This document shows positions 11,100-22,989 of a stretch of 64,000 bases of DNA, piece by piece (position 1 is the stretch's first letter; every line of letters begins with the position of its first letter). The position numbers were made by a program, and so were the translations under genes. The notes below the pieces were generated by a model, which was given only the letters and a program-made list of their open reading frames with translations, searched no databases and was not told where the DNA came from. Source of the stretch: Cryptomeria japonica. Its lineage: Eukaryota > Streptophyta > Pinopsida > Cupressales > Cupressaceae. The stretch covers positions 605,129,137 to 605,193,136 of the forward strand of contig NC_081415.1 in assembly GCF_030272615.1 (NCBI RefSeq), read 5' to 3'.

Positions 11100-12885
11100 G
11101 AGAGGCAACTATGACACTAGAGGATGTGTGGCGTACCCTCTGCATTCTGATTCATGGGGAGATGATGGTGGTGGGGAAAGACTCCTTGTGCAGATTATTC
11201 AAGTGTGATGTAGATGACCTTGATATCATAGAGAGGGAGATCCACTGGGAGACCATGGCAGCAGAGTATGATCAGCGATATGTGGTGATAGCAGTGGTTA
11301 TAGAATGCTTATTATTACGTGACAGACAAGGACATGGATTCCCTATTGGATGGGGAAGAGTGCTAGAGTGGATGGCGATAGAGGGGACTGTATACACATG
11401 GGGAGCATGTGTGCTGGCCATGCTATATTTTCAGTTGCATCAGATAGAATACCAGAGGGTTGAGACTTTGAGTTGTGGGGTCACACTGTTACAAGTATGG
11501 GCATTTGAGCACATAGCCATATGTCGACCAATTTCAGAGAGATAGGTAGTACCACATTGACCATATGTGTACTGCTATGGAGGAGCACTGAGACAGGGTC
11601 CATTCGGATACATATTGTATTGGCGACATGAGCTATCTATAGGTTGAGAGATTTCACATGGAGGCCATATCTTGATTACCTTGGATGGTCAGATGATGGC
11701 GATGAGCTACCATATTACAGACATGAGAGATACCTGATTGGGCGACCAGTGAATCACTAGAGACTGATTGAGATGTATCTGCCAGAGAGAGTTAGACGAC
11801 AGTTTGGAGAGAGGCAGAATGTACCGACAGGGACTGCACACTTTGCCTGATCTCATAGAGAGATGAGTCAGTGGGGGAGGATGATTTAGCCACACATAGC
11901 ATATGCCGACTTCACATAGTTACAGCAGAGACAGTGGGAGTGGAGATCAGATGTAGTAGATGTTGGGACAAGAGAGGAGTATGAGTGATGGTTTGCACAA
12001 CAGTGGCTAGTGCCATTGATGGATCCTGATATTCCAGTATCTAGGAGACAAGAGGACTTCCCACGCACTAGAGAGGAGGAGGATGATGACAAGGGAGAGG
12101 AGGATGAGGGAGATGATGAGGATGAGGGGGATGAAGAGAGAGATGAGGAGGACAAGGGGGATGAGGATGAGGGGGAGAAGGATGAGGAGGATGAGGAGGA
12201 TGACCAGGGAGAGGAGAGCCCTAGGTGCATGCAGAGAGATGAGCTAGATCCAGCAGAGCATGAGGATGAGGGGGATGAGGACGATGAGGGAGAGGAGAGC
12301 CCTAGGTGCATGCAGAGAGATGAGCCAGATCCAGCAGAGCATGAGTCATTGTAGGATATACCCATAGGGCAGGAGATAGCTAGCATAGAGGAGATGGAGA
12401 TATGCAAGGCCACCATAGTGAGTCAGGATGATTACATTGTGCCATTAGAGAGATAGAATGCTACCTTGAGGACAGAGCAGGATCAGTGGTCAACTAAGAG
12501 GGATAGGTATAGAGCAGAGATAGCTAGACTGACAGTGGCTCGAGATACAGCGATAGCCCAGACACAGCAAATAGAGCTGAGAGTGACCAAGTATGTTGGG
12601 TCGATTAGGGATGCTAGTGCGCATGAGATGGCACAGATGTTATTAGAGGCTGGAGATGAGATGCATCATTTGAGGACTCTATATGAGAGTGCAGTTCCAC
12701 TAGAGTAGAAAGCAACATCATACCGGTCACGATCAAGGATAGAGAGTAGGCCACACTCTCGAAGGTCAGTGAGTAGCATGGGGGTGAGTGGACCTATGAG
12801 ACCACCACAACAAGGACTAGGGACAGGAGGGGCTTCATCCTCAATACATACCAGGGATGAGGAGGACAGAGGGAGCACCCAGTGA
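11100..12885 (+). pseudogene. Antisense plant-mobile-domain (PMD) ORF of gypsy-1, main part
   Basis: Continues the piece at 4330-4489. Visible PMD features: TLEDVWRTLCILIHGE, a region ending QVWAFEHIAICRP, then after a frame change (11545-11650) YYRHERYLIGRP and LIEMYLPERVRRQFGERQNV, equal to the family's VE-x(4)-DRVxRQFG-x-Q. An Asp/Glu-rich tail (12060-12350) and a coiled-coil stretch (TEQDQWSTKRDRYRAEIARL) follow; reading ends at TGA 12883. PMD proteins are known from plant genes (MAIN-like) and as antisense extra ORFs of Tat elements, with no settled function. TAG stops interrupt it at several points. Confidence 0.8.
12211..12351 (+). repeat. 81-bp in-frame tandem duplication in the antisense ORF
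   Basis: Units start at 12211 and 12292; the second is partial. Each encodes EESPRCMQRDE(L/P)DPAEHE within the acidic tail, a 27-residue repeat. Confidence 0.85.
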
Positions 12886-14779
12886 TAGAGGTACGTGCTC
12901 TTTATGATGGAGACATATATAGTTTGACCTTATGTATGTAGTCTGCAGGTCATACGTATGACAGACAGTCTGATTCTGTACTCCGATATTGTTTTGATAT
13001 ATGATATGATATGTAGCTATATGATGGGATGCAATGTGTTATGGCTTATGTTTATTTTCCATGTGTGGATGTCGTATGCACTGTCTATGTATTATCTTTA
13101 GAACATGTATGAATGTTGTTTATGTTTTTGATGCATTTATAAGATGAAATGGATAAAATGCTTTGTATGGACTGGATATAATGCAAATGTACTAATCAAT
13201 GAATGCAAGATGCAGCGTATGTTTTTGGAGATCAGAGAACTAGACCGAACAGACTACCCAGACTGATAGAAGAAATGTTAGTAAGAAGAAATTAGACAGA
13301 GGACAGTTAGAGATGAAGGAAAACTTGCTTTCACAAATGCACATAAGTAGGTGAGAACCTTTATTTAATGTAGCAAAGTGGATGCAGAGCATCATGGCAT
13401 TGAAGGCCAAAGCTGGAACACAACCCCTTTTGCAAAAGATAGACACATCACACACAAGGAATGAGTGAAGCATCCTAGGGTGCATACATCAAGGGTCAAG
13501 GTATGTGCAGCATTCACAAAGTGAATGTACTTATAACAGACACCCAATGATATAGTTGCCCCAGTTTGTAACAAACATTCGACAAACAACAAACACAACA
13601 AAAAACAAAAAGGGACCATGAGCCATCCCGACTACTCTAAATCACTCAGTGACATCATCAAGCAACATATGAACATGATCGAAGCCAAAGATAAATCAGT
13701 AAAAAGATAAGATGCACAAATTCAACCAAGTGAAACAAACAGTCTGATCGTCATTGTCAAAAGTGGAAAATAAAAATGATCATGCTGTCTAGTTTCAGGG
13801 AATGCAGTACCTCATCTAAGATAGGACACACTCTGGTTTTGAGTATACCACACCCTGTATAAGACCCATGATAATATTGACAAGGACCAATGGTAATGTT
13901 GATGCTATTTGGATTGATGCGACAACTGTAATTAGGTTGAATGCTTGCTTGGTCGAATAGTTCATCTATTAATTCGTGATTTCATTAAAGCATAATGTTT
14001 GATTGATTGTCATTGGATGTATGCTCAGCGATCTATCTATGCACAAAGGGGACCATTTATTGACAAAATGCAAAATGCCAAAGAAATTGTTTTTGGATTT
14101 TGATGTTTTTCGCTTTGTAGGAATTTCGAGTTTTTTACAATTTTTTTTTTTTGTTCGTTTTTCTGGACTTTATTTGACTTTTTAGGGATTTTTTCAAGAC
14201 ATTTTATGAATGCTTTTGGATTATTTAAAGACATGTTTTTTGAATGTTTTTGGATTATTTCAGGACATTTTTCAATTTTTAGAGATTTTTTCAGGATATT
14301 TTATGATAAGAAAACTCCAACCCGCATGCAACAATAACTCCAGTAATTGATCATGACAAGGGGTGCACACCCAATGAAAATTTGAAAGACATATACAGTG
14401 ACCAGGACCAAAACATATGCACAAGGACTGGAAACTTGAGTATACAAGACAATGATGCTGACGAATCACCGACCTGAAACAGAACATTGGGTCAAGGATA
14501 ATCGTGATAAACCTGTGGGGGGAAAGTACAGCGAGGAGTCATGATAGATAACAGAGTGATAGTCTCTTACCCATGGCACCTGTTTGCTAGGTTTTCACCA
14601 TGGTACTTTCCCAAAGCACTTGTTTGCCAGGTTTTCACTAGAGGGCGAATTATTTTTCTTTACTTTTGTTTTTTGATTTTTTTGTATTTTTTTAGTATTT
14701 TTATTTTTTTTTTGTATTTTTTTAGGATCATATTTGAAGAACTGCTAACAAAAAAACTATGCCCAATACTTTCAAAGAT
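12886..14779. other. Gypsy-1 non-coding spacer between antisense ORF and integrase
   Basis: No convincing gene. T-rich low-complexity stretches at 14135-14290 and 14640-14735. The former holds degenerate copies of TTTTGGATTATTTCAGGACA on the + strand, the complement of a CCAAAAACATTCAAAA motif seen in gypsy-2 at 35659-35795. Confidence 0.6.
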
Positions 14780-15859
14780 GCATGCTACTTACAGGATCAG
14801 ACAGAGGTTCACCATTTGGGGTTGCAAGCTGATATGCCCCCGAGCCATAGGCTGCAGTAACTATGAAAGGTCCAACCCAATTAGGCTCAAATTTTCCTTT
14901 GATGATGTCAGTAGATTATGTATTCTTCAGGTTCGCCTTTAGAACCAAATCTCCCACTTTGAAGTGTCACCCTTTGACCTTCTTATTATAAGAGTGACGG
15001 AGACGGTTTTGATATGCTTGCAAATGTGTCAGGGCTGTTTGACGTTTCTCATCTAACATCTCAAGTTGATGCAACTGAGAGACTCTATGCATCTCATCAT
15101 CAATCAAATGTTGTATGGAAACACGCAAAGAGGGAATTTCCACTTCCAAGGGTAAAATGGCTTTCACACCATACACCAAGGAATAAGGTGTTGCGCCAGT
15201 AGGTGTGCAGATGGAAGTGCGATAAGCCCATAGTGCTAGATTCAACTATACATGTCAACCTCGACCAACGTCATTGACAACTTTTTTAAGGATCTTAATG
15301 ATGGTTTTATTGGATGCTTCGGCTTGACCATTACTTTGTGGATAGTAAGGACTGGAGAAATGGTGTTGGATGCAAAAAATTCACAGAGTTCCTTGACATC
15401 TTTATTTTTAAATGGACGACCATTATCTGTCACTATTGCAAGGGGAACCCCATATCTGCATATGATATAATTCAGTAGAAACTTTGAAATTTGAGCACCA
15501 GTGATATAGGTCATAGGGATAGCCTCGATCCATTTGGTAAAGTATTCTGTGGCTGTGATGATGAATTTGTGTCCGTTGGCAGATGTTGGGTGAATCTTGC
15601 CAATAAGATCCAATCCCCATTAAGAAAAGGGCCATAAAGATATGACAGATTGAAGTTCTTGGGCTGGTGCCTGAATGTAATTACTGTGTATTTGACATTT
15701 GTAGAATTTCTTGACAAAATCATGAGCATCCTTTTCCATAGTGGGCCAATAATATCCAGCACAAACCAACTTTTTAGCTAGACTCAGACTAATGAAATGG
15801 CCCCCACATATACCATCATGAACCTCGCGTAAAGCCGTTTGTGCCTCATTAGAATCCAA
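14780..15859 (-). pseudogene. Gypsy-1 integrase
   Basis: The zinc-binding region reads EVHDGICGGHF then FVKKFYKCQIH; the first Cys of the usual CxxC is replaced by Phe. The core shows WGLDLIGKIHP, YFTKWIEAIPM, AIVTDNGRPFKN and GQAEASNKTI, giving the D, D and E of DDE. TAG near 15620 and a frameshift around 15280-15330 break it. The C-terminal part has LALWAYRTSICTPTGATPYS and ends near GEPLSDPVSSMHL. It would insert the cDNA; here it is dead. Confidence 0.88.
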
Positions 15860-15943
15860 ACACCTAAGGAGGGTGTGGTCAAAGGAATGACGGTAAAGGG
15901 TGTCTATGATGATGACATATTTGGTAGTTTGGCATATGAAGAC

Positions 15944-16606
15944 TCAGCTTTGGTTAGAAGAAAGGGTAGGTGGTAAGGTGTGGGATGTCAAATACCAATA
16001 GATGTCATTGTACCACGGGGAATTAAGACCAACAAGAACACACATCACATCTGCTGTTGAAATTTCAAAAGAAGGCACAAGCAACTGTTCAACCAAAAAT
16101 TCACATATGTCCATATTTTGGGGCATATTTAACATGGAAGCAATAGTTGCCATAGCATCTGCTGACTTGTTTTGTATTCTCGGAACTTGACTAAAATGTA
16201 TATCAATAAAATTTTTCTTGATGAAATCCACCATATGCTTGTAGGGAAGAAGCTTTTCATCCTTCATTTCATAGTCATCATTCACTTGACGGATAACTAA
16301 CTGGGAATCTCCATAGACTTGGAAATGTGTAATGTTCCATTGGATTGCTACTCGGATTCCTGTAACCAAAGCCTCATATTCTGCAATATTATTGGTGCAA
16401 TCAAAAGTTATTCTATAGGATTTAGGAATAGCATCACCTTGAGGGGTGACAAATAATATACCTACTCCTGAGCCAAATTTGGTATGGGATCCATCAAAAT
16501 ATAATTTCCATTCATTAGAAGATGTGACAGCAAAGACTGATTCATCTGGAAAATCAGTAAACATTGGATGATCATCACGAATAGCTGCCTCTGCAAGTTG
16601 ATCCAC
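15944..16606 (-). pseudogene. Gypsy-1 second RNase H (archaeal type)
   Basis: Separate RNase H after the classical RT-RNase H: LYFDGSHTKFGSGVGILFV (first Asp), NIAEYEALVTGIRVAI (Glu), VYGDSQLVIRQVN (Asp), and NKSADAMATIA (last acidic). This fold, with NIAEYEAL and YGDSQLV, is the archaeal-type RNase H that marks the plant Tat lineage. The frame is intact for about 220 codons, one of the best-preserved pieces of gypsy-1. Confidence 0.88.
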
Positions 16607-18050
16607 TATGATTTTTCTTTTATTGCCTTTCTCTCAATGTACTCAATATCAAACTCACTTAGGATCATAACCCACTTTGCCAGGCAACCTATCAAAGCTG
16701 CCCTGCTAAGAAAGTATTTCAAGGGATCAATTTTTGCAACTAGCAATGTCTGATGATTTAACATATAGTGCCGAAGCTTCTGTGTTGCAAATACCACTGC
16801 TAAACATGCCCATTCAATAGTTGAATAATTCACTTCATAGCCTACTAGTGTCCGATTGATATAATAAATAGCCCGTTCTTTGTCCTTCTCATCTTGTTGG
16901 GCCAAGAGAACACCCAATGTTGTTTCAGTTGCAGAGATATACAATATGAATGGCTTCCTTGCTATAGGAGGCATTAGAATAGGTGGTGACATCAGATAAT
17001 CCTTAAGAGTTTGAAATGATAATTGGCATTGCTCAGTCCATTTAAAAGTGACACCTTTATGCAATAAATGTTGGAAGGGATGACATTTGTCTGCCAATTG
17101 AGCTATAAACCGGTGGATTGACTGTAGCTTCCCTTGCAGACTTCTTAGTTGATGGAGATTGGAAGGAGGAGGCATATCCATTATTTCTTTAACTTTTTCG
17201 GGGTCTACTTTGATGCCTCTGTGAGAAATAATGTACCCTAATAATTTTCTAGCTGTAACACCAAAGACACATTTCTTTGGGTTGAGTCTAAGCTTGTAAG
17301 TTTCCATTCGATCAAAGATTGGGCCAAGGATGGCTAGATGACTATCTCTTGTGACGGATTTGCATAATAGGTCATCAACATAGTCTTCCATCAAAGTATG
17401 CATAAAATCATGAAAAATTATTGTCATAGCTCTTTGATATGTTGCTCCAGCATTTTTAAGGCCAAAGGGCATCACATTCTAGCAGTAGGTACCCCAAGCA
17501 CATGTGAATGTAGTCTTGTGTTGATCTTCAGGAGCAATGCAAATTTGATTATATCCGAAAAAACCATCCATCAATGATAGCATTTCATATCCGGCAGTCA
17601 TGTCAACTATAATGTCTATATTTGGTAGTGGAAAATCATCTTTAGGGCATGCTTTATTGAGATCCCTAAAATACGTATAGATTCTTATGCCCCCAGTTAC
17701 TTTTCTAACTGGTACCAAATTTGAAATCCAATCTACATAATCAATTGGTCTGATAAAGCCCACATCTAATAATTTTTTGAGTTCTACCTTGACTAAGAGA
17801 GCCACCTGGGGATGCATCTTTCTGAGTTTTTGTTTGATGGGCTTGACATCTAATTTTAATGGCAAGTGATGAAGGACTAATTCTGGATCAAGGCCGGGCA
17901 TATCTGCATAAGACCATGCAAAACTGATCTTCTTCTTGAGAAAGAAATTGACAAAATCTATCTTTTCTTGTTTTGATAGAGAAGCAGTGAAATGAATGAC
18001 CTTAGGGTTGTCAGGTGTACCCAAATTTATTTCTTTGGTCACTTCCACAA
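16607..18050 (-). pseudogene. Gypsy-1 reverse transcriptase and first RNase H
   Basis: Starts ISFAWSYADMPGLDPELVLH, then LDVGFIRPIDYVDWISNLVP, ACPKDDFPLPNIDIIVD, MPFGLKNAGATYQRAM and catalytic YVDDLL (17371-17382). A stop at 17476-17478 splits it just before MPFGLKNAG. The connection and RNase H follow: VFGVTARKLLGYIISHRGI, LYISATETTLGVLLAQQDE, YYINRTLVGYEVNYSTIEWA. Copies the RNA genome to DNA. Apart from the one stop and a stop at the end of this piece, the frame is unusually intact. Confidence 0.92.
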
Positions 18051-19260
18051 GCAATGTTGATTTATCTTGACTTGACGAGGGTATGTTCAATCTTCCACCT
18101 TTGGGTGCCTCAAAGAGGTTTTCACCCATAGGTACGTGTTGTATTTTTACTTTTCCATGGTCAAAGAGTGCCTTATGGTTTTCACTCAAAGACCCATTCT
18201 TTTGTTTTTTTAATTTTTCCTTTTCTTTCTCATTTTTATGACTAGAAGATGGAGTTGACTCCCCAAAATAGGTTGTGGAATCTAAATCAATAGCAAACCC
18301 TACCTTATGATCACCTTGTGGTATGCCTTCCCGTAGTCCAAGGAATTCTACAATGGCTTCATCATTTTGAAAACAATCCAATTTGAGTGGTTCTTGTTGG
18401 TCATGTTGGATAAGTTGTGGATAGACGAGTGGCATGTTAGCATTGGTTTCAAGGAGAGTTAGGGCCAAGATGGTAAGAATAGAAATGTCTATGGTATCAC
18501 TGTCTGAATTGCTCGTATTTGATTCGGAGCTTGGATCCCAGAATGACTCTATCCAAGCATTAGGACACGTTTTGGGAGGGAAAATTATTTCATGTTTGTC
18601 TTCCATGGGCAAATCATCAAGGTCAAGGAAAACATTTTCAAGGGCATAGGAGCTAGAAGAAAAAGAACTCCACTCCCATTCATTGGAATCAGTTTTAGGT
18701 TGGGTATCCTCAGGTGTCGTTTCATCATCAGAGTCATGCCCCTTTCCACATGTGGTCACTTTGGTAGACAAGGTTCCAATTTGAAATGGTACAAAACCTA
18801 ACCCTAAAGTTGGAGGTTGCATCTTAGGTATAATAGGTTCTAATCTTCCTTTCTTGTTAGGGACCAAACCACTACAACCATCATATCACTTTTTCTGTAG
18901 TATAGTAAACCCTTTTCCATACCGCTCCACTCGCAACTTGACAGGTGGTGTATCAGTTTGATCCTTATAAAGTCAATCTATTACATCATCATCTAGAGTT
19001 TCCTTGTTAAGTTAACCCCATTTTGTAAATGTAGTGGGGGGCTGATATTGAATGACTATCTTAGGCTCCTTTTGCAACAAATCTGGTTTTCCATGTGATT
19101 TTGGAGATATTGGTAAATTCCCAATGAGGAATGTTTGAGCCATTGAATACTCTTCACATCCTTGGTTCCGTATCTTCAATTTTCCTTTGACAACATCTAA
19201 CAACTCATTAGGATCCACATAATTATGTGAGTGGGCCTCTCTATTGACTGGGACTTGTTG
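18051..19260 (-). pseudogene. Gypsy-1 protease-RT spacer with G-patch-like motif
   Basis: Variable acidic, Ser-rich spacer in the pol frame. Near 18780-18870 it reads YDGCSGLVPNKKG, EPIIPKMQPPTLGLGF, a degraded version of the GY-x(5)-GLG-x(3)-QG ... GLGF G-patch seen better in gypsy-2 at 30757-30870. Conserved LPISPKSHGKPDL near 19080-19120 is shared with gypsy-2 (LPISPRTHGKP). Stops near 18868, 18990 and 19010. G-patches bind RNA or helicases; the role here is unknown. Confidence 0.65.
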
Positions 19261-20412
19261 CTATGGGGAATCCTTTAGATTAGCACAAATTTGAAATGGA
19301 TTACGATCTCCTGGAATTGTTATCTTAGTCCCATTGTAAGGATATTTTAAACACTGATGATAAGTAGATGGAACTGCTTTCATTGTGTGGATCCATGGAT
19401 GACCAAGAATCATATTGTAAGAGAGATCGAGGTCTAGGACTTGCAAGAAAGTGTTTTCTATCATTGGACCAACTCTGATAGGCAATGAAATTACCCCTTT
19501 AGATGGGCGCTCAGCACCATCATATGCTTTGATTGTTATTCTTTTGGAAGAATCAATGTCATTTTCTGTATAACCAAGACCAATGACCACTCTCAAGGTA
19601 CAAATGTTAAGACCTGCTCCACCATCTATCAAGACTCGTCGGATCTTGCAATTATGGACAAAGACTTCAAGATGTAAAGGATCATCATGAGGGAGCTTAT
19701 CAAAAGAAATATCATTATTAGAAAAGGCGACATGTTGGGAAATAGCTAGATGTCCAATTCGGGCTTGAAACTGGTCAACATCAATGTCTGTCAGGATAGT
19801 GGACTCAATTAAAGCTTTATCTAGGACTGCACGATGCATAGGGGACATTTTCAACAATTCAAGAATTGATATTTGTGCAGGTGTCTTCCCCAGATGATCT
19901 AGGAGATTATACTGACTCGTAGGAGTTGATTTGGGAGGAATTGTAGGAGCTCCTTTCAAAACTATTTTGGATCGACAAGTGGTGACTATGCAAGAAGGAT
20001 CTTGTCCCTTTATTCTTATGGTGGAAACATACTCATTTGACGCTCGAAAACAATTGATGACATTGTTATAACCAGTATTTGCATAATTAAGATTTGCTGT
20101 TTGGGTAGAGTTTGAAGAAGATGCTTTACCCTTGTCATGATCAAGCAAAGGAGTTTTGAAAATTGTATGATCAGTGTTAGAGGTTGCGTTGGGTGGGTCT
20201 ACCTCAATTACTCCTTCATCTAATAAGTCTTGAATCACATGTTTCAATTGAAAACACAATACGGTTTTATGTCCTTTTAATCGATGGTATTCACAATATG
20301 CATTATCATTCCACCAATGCGGGTTTACCAATGGTTCTTCCTTGATATCTGGTAACTTGATAAAATTTGCTTGTATTAATTGTTTCATTACTGACTCAAT
20401 AGGCTCTCCCAA
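19261..20412 (-). pseudogene. Gypsy-1 gag C-terminus (zinc-knuckle-like) and aspartic protease
   Basis: YCEYHRLKGHKTVLCFQLKH is the C-x2-H-x4-GHxxxxC motif of this gypsy group, followed by VIQDLLDEGVIEV. The protease has VLIDGGAGLNIC (catalytic Asp, with GG in place of SG), SLPIRVGPMIENTFLQVLDL and NMILGHPWIHTMKAVPSTYH. The 383-codon frame is open, ending at TAG near 19261. Gypsy-2 carries the same region at 36303-37173. Confidence 0.85.
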
Positions 20413-22989
20413 TGGCGTAAACTATCGAGGGGGCCCATCCCTTGATCTGAAAGGTTTTCGTTGCTGGTTTTGTTGCTGACCTTGCTTTTGTTTATACTGT
20501 TGGTATTGTGGTTGTTGAGTAACATTGCTTGCTTATGTCTGATTTTGTTGCATAGCCGACACATTAGGAGCGCTCAATTTCTTTATCGTGAATGTGGGTT
20601 GATTTGCATTTACTGTTCTTGCATCGACAACTCCATCATTAGTGACATTCTTATTTTTGTACCAAAATCTATTTTTCTCCCTTGAATTGTTTGTGTTGTC
20701 ACTGTCTTTGTTGAGTTTAATGAGTCCCTTGGCTACAAGAGTAGTTTCAATGTTCATCCCTTTCTTAATGAGCTTCTCAATGGTGCTAGGACTTTTTAAT
20801 TTGAGCTCATACATCATTTCTGGGACCAGATTTTGAATGAATAAGTTCACTTGTTGTTCTTCAGGTATATCTAGGGAAGAATGACTATACAAGCTTCGCC
20901 ATCTTTGTAAGAAAGTCACTAATGGTTCACCTTGCTTTTGCTTGGTGTTGCATAAATCTGACATGGTCACTTCACTGTCAATGTTGAATGCGAAGTGGGA
21001 TATAAACTTTTGAGCCAATTTCAACCATGTCTTTATGTTCCCTAGCAAATGTGAATACCAATCCATGGCTTATCCTGTGAGACTACGTGCGAATAAGTGC
21101 ATCAAATATGTTTCCTCTTAGCTCACTTCAGTACATGCTGCAAAAAATGCTTGAATATGGTCTTTTGGATTGTCGTTCCCTTTATATTTCTCAAAATTAG
21201 GTGCCTCAAAATGCTTAGGAAAGGGAGGCATGTACAATCTCTTGTCAAATGGATTAGGACATAAATCTTGATTTGTGTATAATTTCTTTGTCCCTTTGGT
21301 TTCCAATGCCTCGACTTGTCACTACAATTTCTCAAGTTGTTGTGCAAATGTGTCAAGTAGCGAAGATTTTGGGAGATTCACTCTTGGGTGTACTCTTTGT
21401 CGATACATCCTGCTCTCCATTGGTTGTTGATGCTCTGAAATTGTTGTCTTTGGTGTCTCTGGCATATAAAGCTCTTGATACAGCTCTTGTTGCTGTGGTT
21501 GTGCCATGTCTTGGCATTGACCCTTTTGATGTGCTTCTTGTGGTGGGATCATCCTTTGTAGCCTTGGTTGATATTGTAGTTGAGGGTGTTGTTGATATTG
21601 CATGGACATCAGTTGTGGTTGTGATGTATGATAACTTGTCTTTCCTGGCCCATATTGAGGCACATGTTGTTGTTGATGTTGACAAATCAGAATTTGCTGA
21701 CTTTGTGCCAACTGTTGTTGTCCTGATGTAAATCCCATCATTTGCAAAAAAATTTGTTTGGGAGGTTTTTGTTGTTTCTCCTTGAGATGGGGGATGGCAC
21801 TTGCATTGACTTGCTATGTTGTTTGTCCAATCCATTGTGGTGGTTGTAAGTTTGAATTAACTTGTAATGGTACGGAAGGCACTGCAACGTGTTGTTGAAT
21901 GCAATATTGTTGTTGTTTTGCATTTCTTGTTTGCCCATTCGATTGTGCCTTTTGTACATTCCTCAATTGTTGCAACACTTGTTGTTGGTGCACACCACTA
22001 TTTGTGGCTCTTTGTGTTGCTACTATAAAAGGATCTGTCACAATATTTTGCATAACGGGTACTTGAGTATCTGCCAAACATACTGAACTTGATGGGACAT
22101 AGAAACTTTGTTGCATTGTAGGATTGTTTTGAACATTAGTAAGATCAGGCATTCCAGTCGTAAAGCTTTCTTGCATCTTAGATTTTGATCCACTGGCAAT
22201 TTTTCAAGGAATCATTTCTTGTTGAGGGATAGCTATCAACATTTGTGTGGCCATCACTTGATCTTATGCTAAAGGTGTTGTATTAAATAATGGATTGTTT
22301 ATTGTTTTGAATGTTGACTTTTGTGGAATAGCCACTATCAAAGTTTTTGCAGTATGCTTACTCATCAAGGTGTGTTGAGGTTCTTGTTGCACATTTTCTT
22401 CATTTGGATGTGGAGAGAAACTTAATAGATCACCGCCTTGTTGTTTTTGCACATTCATTTGCTCATTTGAGGAGGTCACATTACTCATCATATCAAGATA
22501 TTTTTGTGGAAACATCTTAAAGACTTTGTTCAAGAATTTATCCATCTTTTTTGTCAACTTTGGATCTTTAAGGAACATATCAATATCATCGGAAGCATCA
22601 GAATCTAATGAAGAATCTGGTAAAACATTTGGATTTATTTCTTGTTGAATGCCTTGATCTGAACCAAATCCTTGTGAAAGAGTTTGTTCCTCATGTAATG
22701 TTTGAGTTTGAATTTCATGTTGCAGGTTCAGTTGATTCTAGTCAAAAGGTACATTTTCCCTTGGTGTTGGTGGAACACTCCCATATCCCGGTTTCATGGG
22801 TACAAACACCGGCTCATATAAAGGAGGTGGTCCAAGTTGAACCATTCCATATTGTGGTAATGATGTGTTTGACGAACCTTCAACTTGTAATGTTTGACTA
22901 GGTTGAAACTATGAGTTTGATATGTTATCAATGGGTTGATATGTTGGTTCGCCCATCTTCTTAGATTTTGACCTTGTTTCAACATGCAT
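20413..22989 (-). pseudogene. Gypsy-1 gag
   Basis: ATG at 22989 opens MHVETRSKSKKMGEP. A long Gln-rich N-terminal half (21320-22180) precedes the conserved capsid region: LYMPPFPKHFEAPNFEKYKG, NPKDHIQAFFAACTEVS, AMDWYSHLLGNIKTWLKLAQ and KQGEPLVTFLQRWRSLYSH, the plant gypsy retrotrans-gag pattern. Stops at many positions, including near 21317, 21119 and 21067. Structural protein of the particle. The Gln-rich half is unusually long and makes misleading ORFs on the other strand. Confidence 0.82.

Noticed and set aside
11886-12416. Ser-rich 176-codon ORF on the - strand
   Set aside because: Antisense of the Asp/Glu-rich tail of the plant-mobile-domain ORF, pure low-complexity shadow.
21273-21731. 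Val-rich 152-codon ORF on the + strand
   Set aside because: Antisense of the Gln-rich gag region of gypsy-1.
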